Assembly (NCBI GenBank): GCA_025656895.1
Contig: JAHXHF010000196.1
Span: 1-11,702, forward strand
Reading direction: 5' to 3'
DNA from: a gamma proteobacterium symbiont of Bathyaustriella thionipta
Lineage (GTDB): Bacteria > Pseudomonadota > Gammaproteobacteria > Chromatiales > Chromatiaceae
Length of the DNA: 11,702 nucleotides
Part shown: positions 1-6,339 of the stretch, one piece after another
How the letters are laid out: every line of letters begins with the position of its first letter
Numbering within the stretch: position 1 is the first letter of the stretch
Translations under genes and position numbers: made by a program
The notes under the pieces: model-generated
Databases searched by the model: none
What the model saw: only the letters and a program-made list of their open reading frames with translations
Told to the model about the DNA's origin: nothing

Positions 1-265
1 CAACGCCATGAGTGCTGACAGATCAACCCTTCGGGCGCCGCTGTGGCGCTCCGCCACAGCGTTACAGCTTTTGCTAAGGACTAAGGCCATTAGCGGCAAG
101 CTGTGCCTTGTTGCGAAGCGCCACAGTGACGCTGAACCCATCAAAACAGCATGGTTGGAGTACTGGGTACTGTGCCGGCATGAAGATGCGGGCTCAGGTA
201 AAAAGAATCTGGATGCTTTTTAACCAAAATGCACTTGCAATCGTTGCCGCGATGAGGATAAAACC
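1..265. other. Left-edge region without a convincing gene
   Basis: Apart from the palindrome at 39-61 and its inverted partial copy at 117-126, I see no gene I can support. A 71-codon frame runs through 8-223, but it reads across the hairpin, has no ribosome binding site and resembles no family I know. The last bases carry the ribosome binding site of the antitoxin gene (GAGGA at 254-258). Confidence 0.5.
39..61. repeat. GC-rich perfect palindrome (REP-like hairpin)
   Basis: A 10-base arm at 39-48 (CGCTGTGGCG) is followed by a 3-base spacer and its exact reverse complement at 52-61, giving a very stable hairpin on either strand. The 10 bases at 117-126 (AGCGCCACAG) are the reverse complement of 41-50, so a second, alternative pairing partner lies downstream. 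This resembles a REP-type repeat or the end of a small mobile element, but no transposase is present in the window and the family cannot be named. It could also be the terminator hairpin of a gene left of the window, although no T-run follows. Confidence 0.5.
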
Positions 266-511
266 ATGACCACACTGACCATTGACTTGCCGGATAATCT
301 GGCTAAGGAAGCCAGGCAGGCCGGATTACTGACCCCCCGTGCTATTGAGGATATTCTGCGCGAGACTCTGCGCCGACGAGCCGTTAATGGCCTGTTTTCC
401 GCAGCGGACAAACTGGCGGCTGTCCATTTGCGACCCATGACGATGGATGAGATTCAGGAAGAGGTAAACGCAGTACGCGCACAGAGAAAGCAACGTGCGT
501 CTGGTACTTGA
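266..511 (+). CDS. Antitoxin of a PIN-type toxin-antitoxin pair, ribbon-helix-helix-like
   Basis: An 81-residue protein that probably binds and neutralises the PIN-domain toxin encoded directly downstream and represses the pair's own promoter, as type II antitoxins do. Residues 2-9 (TTLTIDLP) look like the DNA-binding beta strand of a ribbon-helix-helix fold, followed by two predicted helices up to about residue 38 (ending LRETLRRR). The C-terminal half (about 40-81), with LRPMTMDEIQEEVNAVR, would be the toxin-wrapping tail. The ATG start is set by GAGGA at 254-258, 7 bases upstream. The stop codon lies 17 bases inside the toxin gene, which suggests translational coupling. The function is inferred mainly from this position; the fold is judged by eye. 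No operator was identified. Confidence 0.75.
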   Translation: MTTLTIDLPDNLAKEARQAGLLTPRAIEDILRETLRRRAVNGLFSAADKLAAVHLRPMTMDEIQEEVNAVRAQRKQRASGT

Positions 512-914
512 TACCAATATTATTGTTTCAGGTTTGTTATGGGGTGGTTTACCACGCCAATTGCTGGAACTGGGAAGGGATGGTCGAATTACATTCTTCA
601 CCAGTAGCTTGCTGCTGGATGAACTGGCTGATGTACTGGAAAGGAGGAAGTTCGCCTCGTTGTTAGTCTCACAGAACATCACGCCTGATTTTCTGATGCA
701 ACGTTATGGGATGCTGGCTCAGTTGGTAAAGCCGCAAGCAATTGAGCGCACGGTTCGGGATGTCGATGATGATGCGGTCATTGCTACGGCACTGGCCGCT
801 AAAGCAGACGTGATCGTCACTGGCGACAATGATTTGTTGGTTTTGCACCCCTGGCAAGGGATGCAAATTTTGAATGCGGCGGATGTACTGGCATTGATTC
901 AGAACAACGAGTGA
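495..914 (+). CDS. PIN-domain toxin (putative VapC-like endoribonuclease)
   Basis: A 139-residue PIN-domain protein, the likely toxin of the pair; such toxins are magnesium-dependent RNases that cut RNA to arrest translation. The N terminus carries the PIN signature LVLDTNIIVSG with Asp6 and Asn8. Further acidic residues expected in the metal site are Glu43 (LDELADVL), the Asp91-93 cluster (DVDDDAVIATAL) and Asp111/Asp113 (VTGDNDLLVL). Length and motifs fit the COG1569-like family of 'putative toxin-antitoxin system toxin component, PIN family'. The GTG start is the only one that keeps the first catalytic Asp, and it overlaps the antitoxin by 17 bases, with only a weak purine-rich stretch as ribosome binding site. 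All expected acidic residues are present, so the toxin looks intact. Its RNA target cannot be deduced. Confidence 0.85.
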   Translation: MRLVLDTNIIVSGLLWGGLPRQLLELGRDGRITFFTSSLLLDELADVLERRKFASLLVSQNITPDFLMQRYGMLAQLVKPQAIERTVRDVDDDAVIATALAAKADVIVTGDNDLLVLHPWQGMQILNAADVLALIQNNE

Positions 915-1042
915 GTAAAGTCTTGTGGTCCGGGGCTTTACGTGCCTTGTCTTTTTACGGGGTTTCTATATGGGCGTTCTCTTGCACGATCATCATGCGC
1001 CTGTTCAAAAAACGTCAAAATATCGGTAAGCTGTTCTTGTAA
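911..1042 (+). CDS. Doubtful 43-aa reading frame with a possible membrane segment
   Basis: A GTG at 911-913 overlaps the toxin's stop codon (GTGA) and opens a 43-codon frame ending in TAA at 1040-1042. It encodes a hydrophobic stretch at about residues 8-31 (ALRALSFYGVSIWAFSCTII and onward) followed by a basic tail (RLFKKRQ), the shape of a small single-span membrane peptide. The 4-base overlap would allow coupled translation. Against it: no recognised family, no independent ribosome binding site, and a 43-codon frame can arise by chance. It might also be a decayed gene fragment. Confidence 0.2.
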   Translation: MSKVLWSGALRALSFYGVSIWAFSCTIIMRLFKKRQNIGKLFL

Positions 1043-1078
1043 AACGCTGGAGCGAAATAAAAGCCGGGGTGAGATAGT

Positions 1079-1107
1079 TTGGTATTTTATCCCGCTGCCT
1101 GTATAGT
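1079..1107 (+). promoter_or_regulatory. Sigma-70 promoter of the gcv operon leader
   Basis: A -35 box TTGGTA (1079-1084, 4 of 6 matches to consensus) and a -10 box TATAGT (1102-1107, 5 of 6 matches) are separated by exactly 17 bases. Transcription would start near 1112-1115, about 10 bases before the first aptamer stem, which is where a riboswitch leader should begin. An alternative extended -10 (TGGTATTTT at 1080-1088) lies just upstream but has no -35. Confidence 0.55.
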
Positions 1108-1124
1108 TCGCAGCTTGACTCATC

Positions 1125-1312
1125 CCTGCGGGAGAGGTCGGCTAAAGCCGACGCCGAAGGCGCAAATCCGCCCGGAATCGCTCAGGCAAAAGGACCGCAG
1201 GCTGGCGACGGTAAACAGTACCGCGCAGGTTGACTCTGGAGAGCGGCTGAAAAGCCCACCGACGGGGCAGGAATTCTTGTTGAATTCTTTAACTCTCAGG
1301 TTTTGGACAGAG
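1125..1312 (+). ncRNA. Tandem glycine riboswitch (two aptamers)
   Basis: Two glycine aptamers lie in series before gcvT. Aptamer 1: P1 pairs CCTGCGG (1125-1131) with CCGCAGG (1195-1201); P2 is GTCGGC/GCCGAC (1137-1142/1147-1152); then GCCGAAGGCGCAA, a P3 hairpin with short stem GCG/CGC (1160-1162/1179-1181), and the conserved CTCAGGCAAAAGGAC. Aptamer 2: P1 pairs CTCTG (1234-1238) with CAGAG (1308-1312); GGAGAG follows; P2 is GGCT/AGCC (1245-1248/1253-1256); then CACCGACGGGGCA, a P3 hairpin GAATTC/GAATTC (1271-1276/1282-1287) and CTCTCAGG then GGAC. These match the known consensus. In this family glycine binding usually turns gcv expression on. The 32-base linker holds its own hairpin (1205-1226). 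Confidence 0.95.
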
Positions 1313-1379
1313 GGGCGGCAAGCGGAACTTGTTTTAGAACAAGGATTCTGCCTGCCGGTTTCTGTGTCTGGAGAGTACT
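1313..1379 (+). promoter_or_regulatory. Riboswitch expression platform and gcvT ribosome binding site
   Basis: The stretch between aptamer 2 and gcvT can fold into an imperfect hairpin: CGGCA (1316-1320) with TGCCG (1353-1357), GAA (1325-1327) with TTC (1346-1348), and CTTGTT (1328-1333) with AACAAG (1338-1343). No T-run follows, so a transcription terminator is unlikely and control of translation is more plausible. The ribosome binding site GGAGAG (1370-1375) lies 4 bases before the ATG. Bases 1293-1297 (CTCTC, aptamer 2) are complementary to GAGAG (1371-1375), a possible way to hide it when glycine is absent. The fold is by eye. Confidence 0.5.
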
Positions 1380-2468
1380 ATGGGTCAACACACCCCCTTA
1401 TATGACTGGCATGTGGCGCAGGCTGCGCGCATGGTGCCTTTTGGCGGCTGGGATATGCCGCTGCATTATGGCTCGCAACTGGATGAACATCATCAGGTGC
1501 GCCGCGACGCCGGTCTGTTTGATGTTTCACACATGACCGCGATTGATTTCACCGGTGCGCAGGCGCAGGCTTTTTTGCGTCATCTGCTGGCGAATGATGT
1601 GGCGCGTTTGCAGCCATCAGGCAAGGCGCTGTACAGCTGCATGTTGCAAGCCGATGGCGGAGTGATTGATGATCTGATTGTTTATTACATGCATGATCAG
1701 TGGTATCGCATGGTTGTAAATGCCGGCACCACTGAAAAAGATCTGGCCTGGATTGAACAGCAGGCGCAAGGCTTTGAAGTTACTGTCCAGCCGCGTCAGG
1801 AGCTGGCTATGCTGGCCATACAGGGGCCGCAGGCGCGTAGTAAAACCATTCCCCTGTTGGCGGCGGATGCGCAGAGTTCGATAGCCGCACTCAAACCTTT
1901 TCAGGCGCAGGCACATGCTGACTGGTTTATCGGCCGAACCGGCTATACCGGCGAGGATGGTTTTGAAGTGATGCTGCCACAGGCGCAAGCGGTCGGTTTT
2001 TGTGATGGACTGCTGGCCGCCGGCGTGCAACCCTGCGGACTGGGTGCGCGTGATACGCTGCGTCTGGAAGCCGGTATGAATCTGTATGGCAGCGATATGG
2101 ACGAAAGCACTTCGCCGCTGGTATCGGGTCTTGGCTGGACCATTGCCTGGGAGCCGCAAGAGCGACACTTTGTCGGTCGGGAAGCTCTGCAAAAGCAACG
2201 TGGCCAACTCAAGCAGCGTTTTGTAGGTCTGCTGTTGCAGGACAAGGGTGTATTACGTAATCATTTGCCTTTATTCGAAGCGGACCGGCAAATAGGCGAA
2301 ATTACCAGCGGTGGTTTTTCACCCACTCTGAAACGTTCCATTGCATTGGCGCGTATTGCAACCGACGCCGATCATATTCAGGTCGAAGTACGTGGCAAGC
2401 GCTTGAATGTGCGTATAGTCAAACCGCCATTCGTGCGTAATGGTCAGGCAAAAATTGAATTGGATTAA
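1380..2468 (+). CDS. gcvT: Glycine cleavage system T protein (aminomethyltransferase)
   Basis: The T protein takes the aminomethyl group carried on the lipoyl arm of GcvH and transfers its carbon to tetrahydrofolate, giving 5,10-methylene-tetrahydrofolate and ammonia in the cytoplasm. The 362 residues match the family's usual length. Visible landmarks are LYDWHVAQAARMVPFGGWDMP near the N terminus, AGLFDVSHM (about 44-52), the catalytic-region acidic pair in GVIDDLIVYY (Asp97-Asp98), NAGTTEKD, GYTGEDGFEV and GARDTLRLEAGMNLYG with the conserved SPLVSGLGW after it. The ATG follows GGAGAG at 1370-1375 and matches the family N terminus. It is the first gene of the operon, directly under the glycine riboswitch, with gcvH 14 bases downstream. 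Confidence 0.97.
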   Translation: MGQHTPLYDWHVAQAARMVPFGGWDMPLHYGSQLDEHHQVRRDAGLFDVSHMTAIDFTGAQAQAFLRHLLANDVARLQPSGKALYSCMLQADGGVIDDLIVYYMHDQWYRMVVNAGTTEKDLAWIEQQAQGFEVTVQPRQELAMLAIQGPQARSKTIPLLAADAQSSIAALKPFQAQAHADWFIGRTGYTGEDGFEVMLPQAQAVGFCDGLLAAGVQPCGLGARDTLRLEAGMNLYGSDMDESTSPLVSGLGWTIAWEPQERHFVGREALQKQRGQLKQRFVGLLLQDKGVLRNHLPLFEADRQIGEITSGGFSPTLKRSIALARIATDADHIQVEVRGKRLNVRIVKPPFVRNGQAKIELD

Positions 2469-2482
2469 GCGGAGAAAACTTT

Positions 2483-2875
2483 ATGAGCCAGATTCCCAAT
2501 GAATTGAAATACACCGAATCCCATGAATGGCTGCTGTTGCAGGATGATGGCAGCGTGACCGTCGGCATTACCGATACCGCGCAGCAGTTGTTGGGCGATC
2601 TGGTATTTGTTGAATTGCCGGAAGTGGGCGATGTGCTGGCTGCCGGTGCTGAATGTGCCGTGGTCGAGTCGGTCAAGGCGGCTTCGGATGTGTATTGCCC
2701 GATAGCCGGTGAAATCAGTGCGGTTAACGAGACCGTTGCAGATGGCCCGGAAGTGGTCAATGAAGATCCTTATGGTGAGGGTTGGCTGTTCCGTCTCAAG
2801 CCTGCGGATGGCAGTGATTTGTCCAAACTGTTGGATGCGGATGCCTACGCCAGCATGGCCGAAGACAGCCATTGA
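2483..2875 (+). CDS. gcvH: Glycine cleavage system H protein (lipoyl carrier)
   Basis: The H protein is the swinging-arm carrier: its lipoylated lysine shuttles the aminomethyl intermediate from the P protein to the T protein and is reoxidised by the L protein (dihydrolipoyl dehydrogenase, not in this window). The 130 residues are typical. The lipoyl site is ESVKAASDVYCP with Lys65; other family marks are YTESHEWL near the N terminus, GITDTAQQLLGDLVFVELPEVG, and VNEDPYGEGWLFRL. The start is supported by GGAG at 2471-2474, 8 bases before the ATG. It lies 14 bases after gcvT and 12 before gcvPA. Lipoate must be attached by LipB/LipA or LplA encoded elsewhere. Confidence 0.97.
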   Translation: MSQIPNELKYTESHEWLLLQDDGSVTVGITDTAQQLLGDLVFVELPEVGDVLAAGAECAVVESVKAASDVYCPIAGEISAVNETVADGPEVVNEDPYGEGWLFRLKPADGSDLSKLLDADAYASMAEDSH

Positions 2876-2887
2876 TCAAGCACTGAT

Positions 2888-4288
2888 ATGCCTTTTATTC
2901 CCCATACCGAAGAAGATGTGCGCCGCATGCTGGCGGCTATTGGTGTTACGCAGATTGAGGATTTGTTTGACGAAGTACCCGCGCATCTGCGCATACAGGA
3001 TTTGCCGGACATGCCCGCCGGCTTGAGTGAAATGCAGATTGCGCAGCGTATGCATGCGCGCGGGCAGCAGGACAGCCGCCCACTGTGTTTTATGGGGGCG
3101 GGTGCTTACGATCATCATATCCCTGCCGCCGTATGGGAAATAACAACCCGCGGTGAATACTACAGCGCTTATACGCCTTATCAGGCAGAAGCCAGTCAGG
3201 GCACCTTGCAACTGCTGTACGAATATCAATCCATGATGACCGCTTTAATGGCCATGGATGTCTCCAACGCTTCTTTGTATGACGGCGCATCAGCCCTGGC
3301 GGAAGCGATATTGATGGCGGTTCGCGCGCATCGAAAATCAAAATCAAAGCGCATCCTGTTGCCTGATTCTCTGCACCCGGCTTATCGCAAGGTGGCGCAA
3401 AATATTGTTGGCCATCAGGGGATAAGGCTTGAGTCCATTCCTTTTGACACGCAAACCGGTGTCACAAAACTGGATGCGCTGAAAGCATATGCCGGTGAAG
3501 ATATTGCCGCTATTGTTATCCCGCAGCCCAACTTCTTCGGCATGCTGGAGCCGGTTGAAGAACTGACCGCCTGGGCGGTTGAAAACAAGGCTTTAAGTAT
3601 CGCTGTGGTCAATCCTGTTGCTATGTCGGTATTAAGTCCTCCGGGTGACTGGCATGACAGCGGTGTGGATATCGCCTGCGGGGAAGGCCAGCCATTGGGA
3701 GCCCCCGTTTCATCCGGTGGTCCGTATTTCGGCTTTATTTGTTGCCGGCAAAAGCATGTAAGACAAATGCCAGGTCGTATTATCGGTAAAACCGAAGATA
3801 CCCAGGGTCGGGAAGGCTTTACCCTGACATTGCAGGCACGTGAACAGCATATCCGCCGTTCCAAAGCGACCTCCAATATCTGTACCAATCAGGGGCTACT
3901 GGTTACAGCCGCTACGATTCACATGGCTTTGCTGGGCGCGGAAGGGCTGGCGCGTGTGGCCGCTGCCAGCCATGCCAATACCCGCCATCTGGTGAATGAA
4001 CTCAGCCGGATTGAGGGCATAGAGCCATTGTTCAAAGGCGCTTTCTTTCATGAATGCGCCTTGCGCTGCGCGCTGCCGGTGAAAGACATCATGCGCTCAC
4101 TGGCGGCACATAACCTTCTTGGCGGTTACGATCTGGCCGATGAATTTGCCCATCTGGGCGCTGCTTTTACCGTCTGCGCGACCGAAAAACGCAGTGATGA
4201 AGAGATGCAGCAATATATTGAAAAAATGACACGGGTTATGGGCTTGCGCCATCAGACAAAATGTCCGGTTCAGCCCAGGTTTGATTGA
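2888..4288 (+). CDS. gcvPA: Glycine dehydrogenase (decarboxylating) subunit 1
   Basis: This is the N-terminal half of the two-subunit P protein, which with GcvPB decarboxylates glycine using pyridoxal phosphate and loads the remaining aminomethyl group on GcvH. The 466 residues fit the subunit (usually about 440-460). Recognisable stretches are MPFIPHTEEDVRRMLAAIGV at the start, FMGAGAYDHHIP, YTPYQAEASQGTLQ, SLYDGASALAEA, PQPNFFG, PLGAPVSSGGPYFGF and SKATSNICTNQ. This subunit does not carry the cofactor lysine, as expected; that is on GcvPB. There is no good ribosome binding site in the 12 bases after gcvH, so translation is probably coupled to gcvH. Unusually, tpx separates it from gcvPB. 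Confidence 0.95.
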   Translation: MPFIPHTEEDVRRMLAAIGVTQIEDLFDEVPAHLRIQDLPDMPAGLSEMQIAQRMHARGQQDSRPLCFMGAGAYDHHIPAAVWEITTRGEYYSAYTPYQAEASQGTLQLLYEYQSMMTALMAMDVSNASLYDGASALAEAILMAVRAHRKSKSKRILLPDSLHPAYRKVAQNIVGHQGIRLESIPFDTQTGVTKLDALKAYAGEDIAAIVIPQPNFFGMLEPVEELTAWAVENKALSIAVVNPVAMSVLSPPGDWHDSGVDIACGEGQPLGAPVSSGGPYFGFICCRQKHVRQMPGRIIGKTEDTQGREGFTLTLQAREQHIRRSKATSNICTNQGLLVTAATIHMALLGAEGLARVAAASHANTRHLVNELSRIEGIEPLFKGAFFHECALRCALPVKDIMRSLAAHNLLGGYDLADEFAHLGAAFTVCATEKRSDEEMQQYIEKMTRVMGLRHQTKCPVQPRFD

Positions 4289-4289
4289 A

Positions 4290-4315
4290 GTAGTGAGGCA
4301 TTTCGCATTCACTAC
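4290..4315 (+). other. Hairpin between gcvPA and tpx
   Basis: GTAGTGA (4290-4296) pairs exactly with TCACTAC (4309-4315) around a 12-base loop, two bases after the gcvPA stop codon. No T-run follows directly, so it is not a standard terminator. It might be an RNA processing or stability element, or partly lower read-through into tpx. This 60-base gap is the longest between genes of the operon. Confidence 0.4.
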
Positions 4316-4348
4316 AGTGGATGTAAATTAAAAAAACGAGGAGTTAAT

Positions 4349-4846
4349 ATGGCTGATATAAGTTTGCAGGGTAATCCCATTCATACCAACGGTGATCTGC
4401 CTGCGGTTGGTTCACAAGCCCCGGCGTTTCGTCTGGTAGATAAAAAGCTGGCCGATCTGGGGCTGGATGATTTCAGCGGCAGGAAAAAACTGCTGAACAT
4501 TGTTCCCAGTCTGGATACCGGCGTATGCGCCACTTCCACCAAAAAATTTGATGAAATGCTGGCCGGGCGTGATGATGTGGTAACCCTGATTATCTCGGCG
4601 GATCTGCCGTTTGCGCAGGATCGCTTTTGTTCGGCCGAGAATACGCCGCATGTGGTGACACTTTCAATGATGCGCAGTCGTAATTTTGCCAAAGACTATG
4701 GCGTGCTGATTGAAGATGGCCCTCTGGCCGGTATTACGGCCCGTGCCATTGTGGTACTGGATGAAAATAACAAGGTAGTGTATACCGAACTGGTTCCCGA
4801 GATTGCGCAGGAACCGGATTATGACGCAGCCATAGCGGCACTGTAA
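4349..4846 (+). CDS. tpx: Thiol peroxidase, atypical 2-Cys peroxiredoxin (Tpx)
   Basis: Tpx reduces hydrogen peroxide and organic hydroperoxides with electrons from thioredoxin. The 165 residues match the family (E. coli Tpx is 168). The peroxidatic cysteine is Cys60 in PSLDTGVCATST and the resolving cysteine is Cys94 in DLPFAQDRFCSAE; the catalytic Thr/Ser context is intact. Other marks are GNPIHTNGDLPAVGSQAPAF at the N terminus and YTELVPEIAQEPDYDAA at the end. A strong ribosome binding site, GAGGAG (4338-4343), lies 5 bases before the ATG, better than that of most neighbours, which suggests a higher or partly independent translation rate. It splits the gcvPA-gcvPB pair, with 60 bases before and 19 after. 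A function linked to glycine cleavage is unproven. Confidence 0.96.
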   Translation: MADISLQGNPIHTNGDLPAVGSQAPAFRLVDKKLADLGLDDFSGRKKLLNIVPSLDTGVCATSTKKFDEMLAGRDDVVTLIISADLPFAQDRFCSAENTPHVVTLSMMRSRNFAKDYGVLIEDGPLAGITARAIVVLDENNKVVYTELVPEIAQEPDYDAAIAAL

Positions 4847-4865
4847 GCGGCGGGCCTATAAAACC

Positions 4866-6317
4866 ATGGTGATTTTCGAGAGATCGCAGGCCGGACGACG
4901 GGCTTTTGCACAGGCACCGGCAGAGCGGGATGCTTTAGAGGATATTCCATCGCACTGCCTGCGTAAAAAAGCAGCGGGCTTGCCCGAGGTTTCCGAAATG
5001 CAGGTGGTCAGGCATTACACCGCCCTGTCACAAAAAAACTTTTCTATTGATACCCAGTTTTATCCGCTGGGTTCCTGCACCATGAAATACAACCCGCGTG
5101 CCTGCAACAGTCTGGCTATGCTGCCGGGGCTGCTGGGACGGCATCCCTACGCGCCGGAAAGTCATAGCCAGGGTTTTATGGCCTGTTTGCATGATTTGCA
5201 GGAAATGCTCAAGCAGGTTACCGGCATGCATTCGGTATCTTTAACTCCGGCCGCAGGCGCGCAGGGTGAATTTGCCGGTGTAGCCATGATCAAGGCCTAC
5301 CATGAGGCCAATAAAGATACCGCACGTAGTGAAATTCTGGTGCCGGATGCGGCGCATGGCACCAACCCGGCCTCGGCGGTCATGTGCGGTTATAAAGTAC
5401 GTGAAATTCCCACCGGCGCTCATGGTGATGTGGATATTGCCGCGCTGCAAGCAGCGGTTGGTCCACAAACGGCCGGTATTATGCTGACCAATCCATCCAC
5501 TCTGGGGGTATTTGACCGCAATATTGAAGAAATCGCCGCCACTGTGCATAAAGCCGGTGGCTTGCTGTATTACGATGGCGCCAATCTGAATGCCATTCTG
5601 GGCAAGGTGCGCCCCGGTGATATGGGTTTTGATGTGATTCATATGAATTTACACAAAACTTTTTCCACACCACATGGGGGTGGTGGCCCTGGTGCCGGAC
5701 CTGTGGGTGTGAGTGAACGCCTGGCGCCTTTTCTGCCGGTGCCGATGGTCGCTTTTGATGGTGAAGACTATTACTGGATCAGTGAAAAAGAACGGCCGCA
5801 ATCCATAGGCCGGCTGACCGCTTTTGCCGGTAATGCGGGTGTTTTGCTGAGAGCTTATATTTATGCCGCCATGCTGGGGCGTGCAGGTATGCAGCGAGTA
5901 GCCGAGTACGCCACATTGAATGCCAATTATCTGTTGAAACAGTTACAAAAGGCCGGTTTTGATGCGGCTTATTCTGATCGCCGAGCTACCCACGAGTTTA
6001 TTCTTACGCTGAAAAAACAGGCCAAAGAACTGCACGTGAATACCATGGACTTTGCCAAGCGACTGCTGGATTATGGCTATCATGCGCCCACCACCTATTT
6101 TCCCATGCTGATTCCTGAATGCCTGCTGATTGAACCGACCGAAACCGAAGCCATAGAAGATCTGGATGGTTTTGTAAGCGCCATGCGGGATATTTTGCAG
6201 GAAGCGCAGCAAAACCCGGATCAGGTCAAAACCGCACCGCATAGCATGCCGGTCACGCGCCTGGATGATGTGAAAGCCGCGCGTGAACTGGATCTGGCGT
6301 GGCAGTCTGGCGAATAA
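4866..6317 (+). CDS. gcvPB: Glycine dehydrogenase (decarboxylating) subunit 2
   Basis: The C-terminal half of the split P protein and the one holding pyridoxal phosphate. Lys264, in HMNLHKTFSTPHGGGGPG, is the Schiff-base lysine; the glycine-rich loop after it is the family signature. Earlier marks are FYPLGSCTMKYNPR (about 66-78), LTPAAGAQGEFAGV, DAAHGTNPASA and YDGANLNAILG. Its 483 residues match the subunit's usual length (about 480-500). The ATG lies 19 bases after tpx with only a weak G-rich upstream stretch, so coupling to tpx translation is possible. It is complete and intact, so the two P-protein halves should assemble despite the tpx insertion. The kinase gene follows after 22 bases. 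Confidence 0.96.
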   Translation: MVIFERSQAGRRAFAQAPAERDALEDIPSHCLRKKAAGLPEVSEMQVVRHYTALSQKNFSIDTQFYPLGSCTMKYNPRACNSLAMLPGLLGRHPYAPESHSQGFMACLHDLQEMLKQVTGMHSVSLTPAAGAQGEFAGVAMIKAYHEANKDTARSEILVPDAAHGTNPASAVMCGYKVREIPTGAHGDVDIAALQAAVGPQTAGIMLTNPSTLGVFDRNIEEIAATVHKAGGLLYYDGANLNAILGKVRPGDMGFDVIHMNLHKTFSTPHGGGGPGAGPVGVSERLAPFLPVPMVAFDGEDYYWISEKERPQSIGRLTAFAGNAGVLLRAYIYAAMLGRAGMQRVAEYATLNANYLLKQLQKAGFDAAYSDRRATHEFILTLKKQAKELHVNTMDFAKRLLDYGYHAPTTYFPMLIPECLLIEPTETEAIEDLDGFVSAMRDILQEAQQNPDQVKTAPHSMPVTRLDDVKAARELDLAWQSGE

Positions 6318-6339
6318 ATTTTCCAACCGGAGTGCCTTT

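Noticed and set aside
8..223. 71-codon plus-strand frame at the left edge
   Set aside because: It reads through the perfect palindrome, has no ribosome binding site and no recognisable family; most likely chance.
938..1123. 61-codon minus-strand frame
   Set aside because: It would span the gcv promoter on the opposite strand, lacks a ribosome binding site, and matches no family known to me.
1316..1360. Intrinsic terminator in the riboswitch platform
   Set aside because: A hairpin forms, but no T-run follows it, so transcription termination is not supported.
1079..1405. 108-codon plus-strand frame
   Set aside because: It lies across the riboswitch aptamers and into gcvT in another frame; the structured RNA fully explains the sequence.
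1617..2207. 196-codon minus-strand frame inside gcvT
   Set aside because: It is a shadow of gcvT, with no motif or ribosome binding site.
6283..6339. Upstream GTG start for the PfkB-family kinase
   Set aside because: It overlaps gcvPB by 35 bases, lacks a ribosome binding site, and adds residues not typical of the family; the ATG at 6340 has GGAG at good distance.
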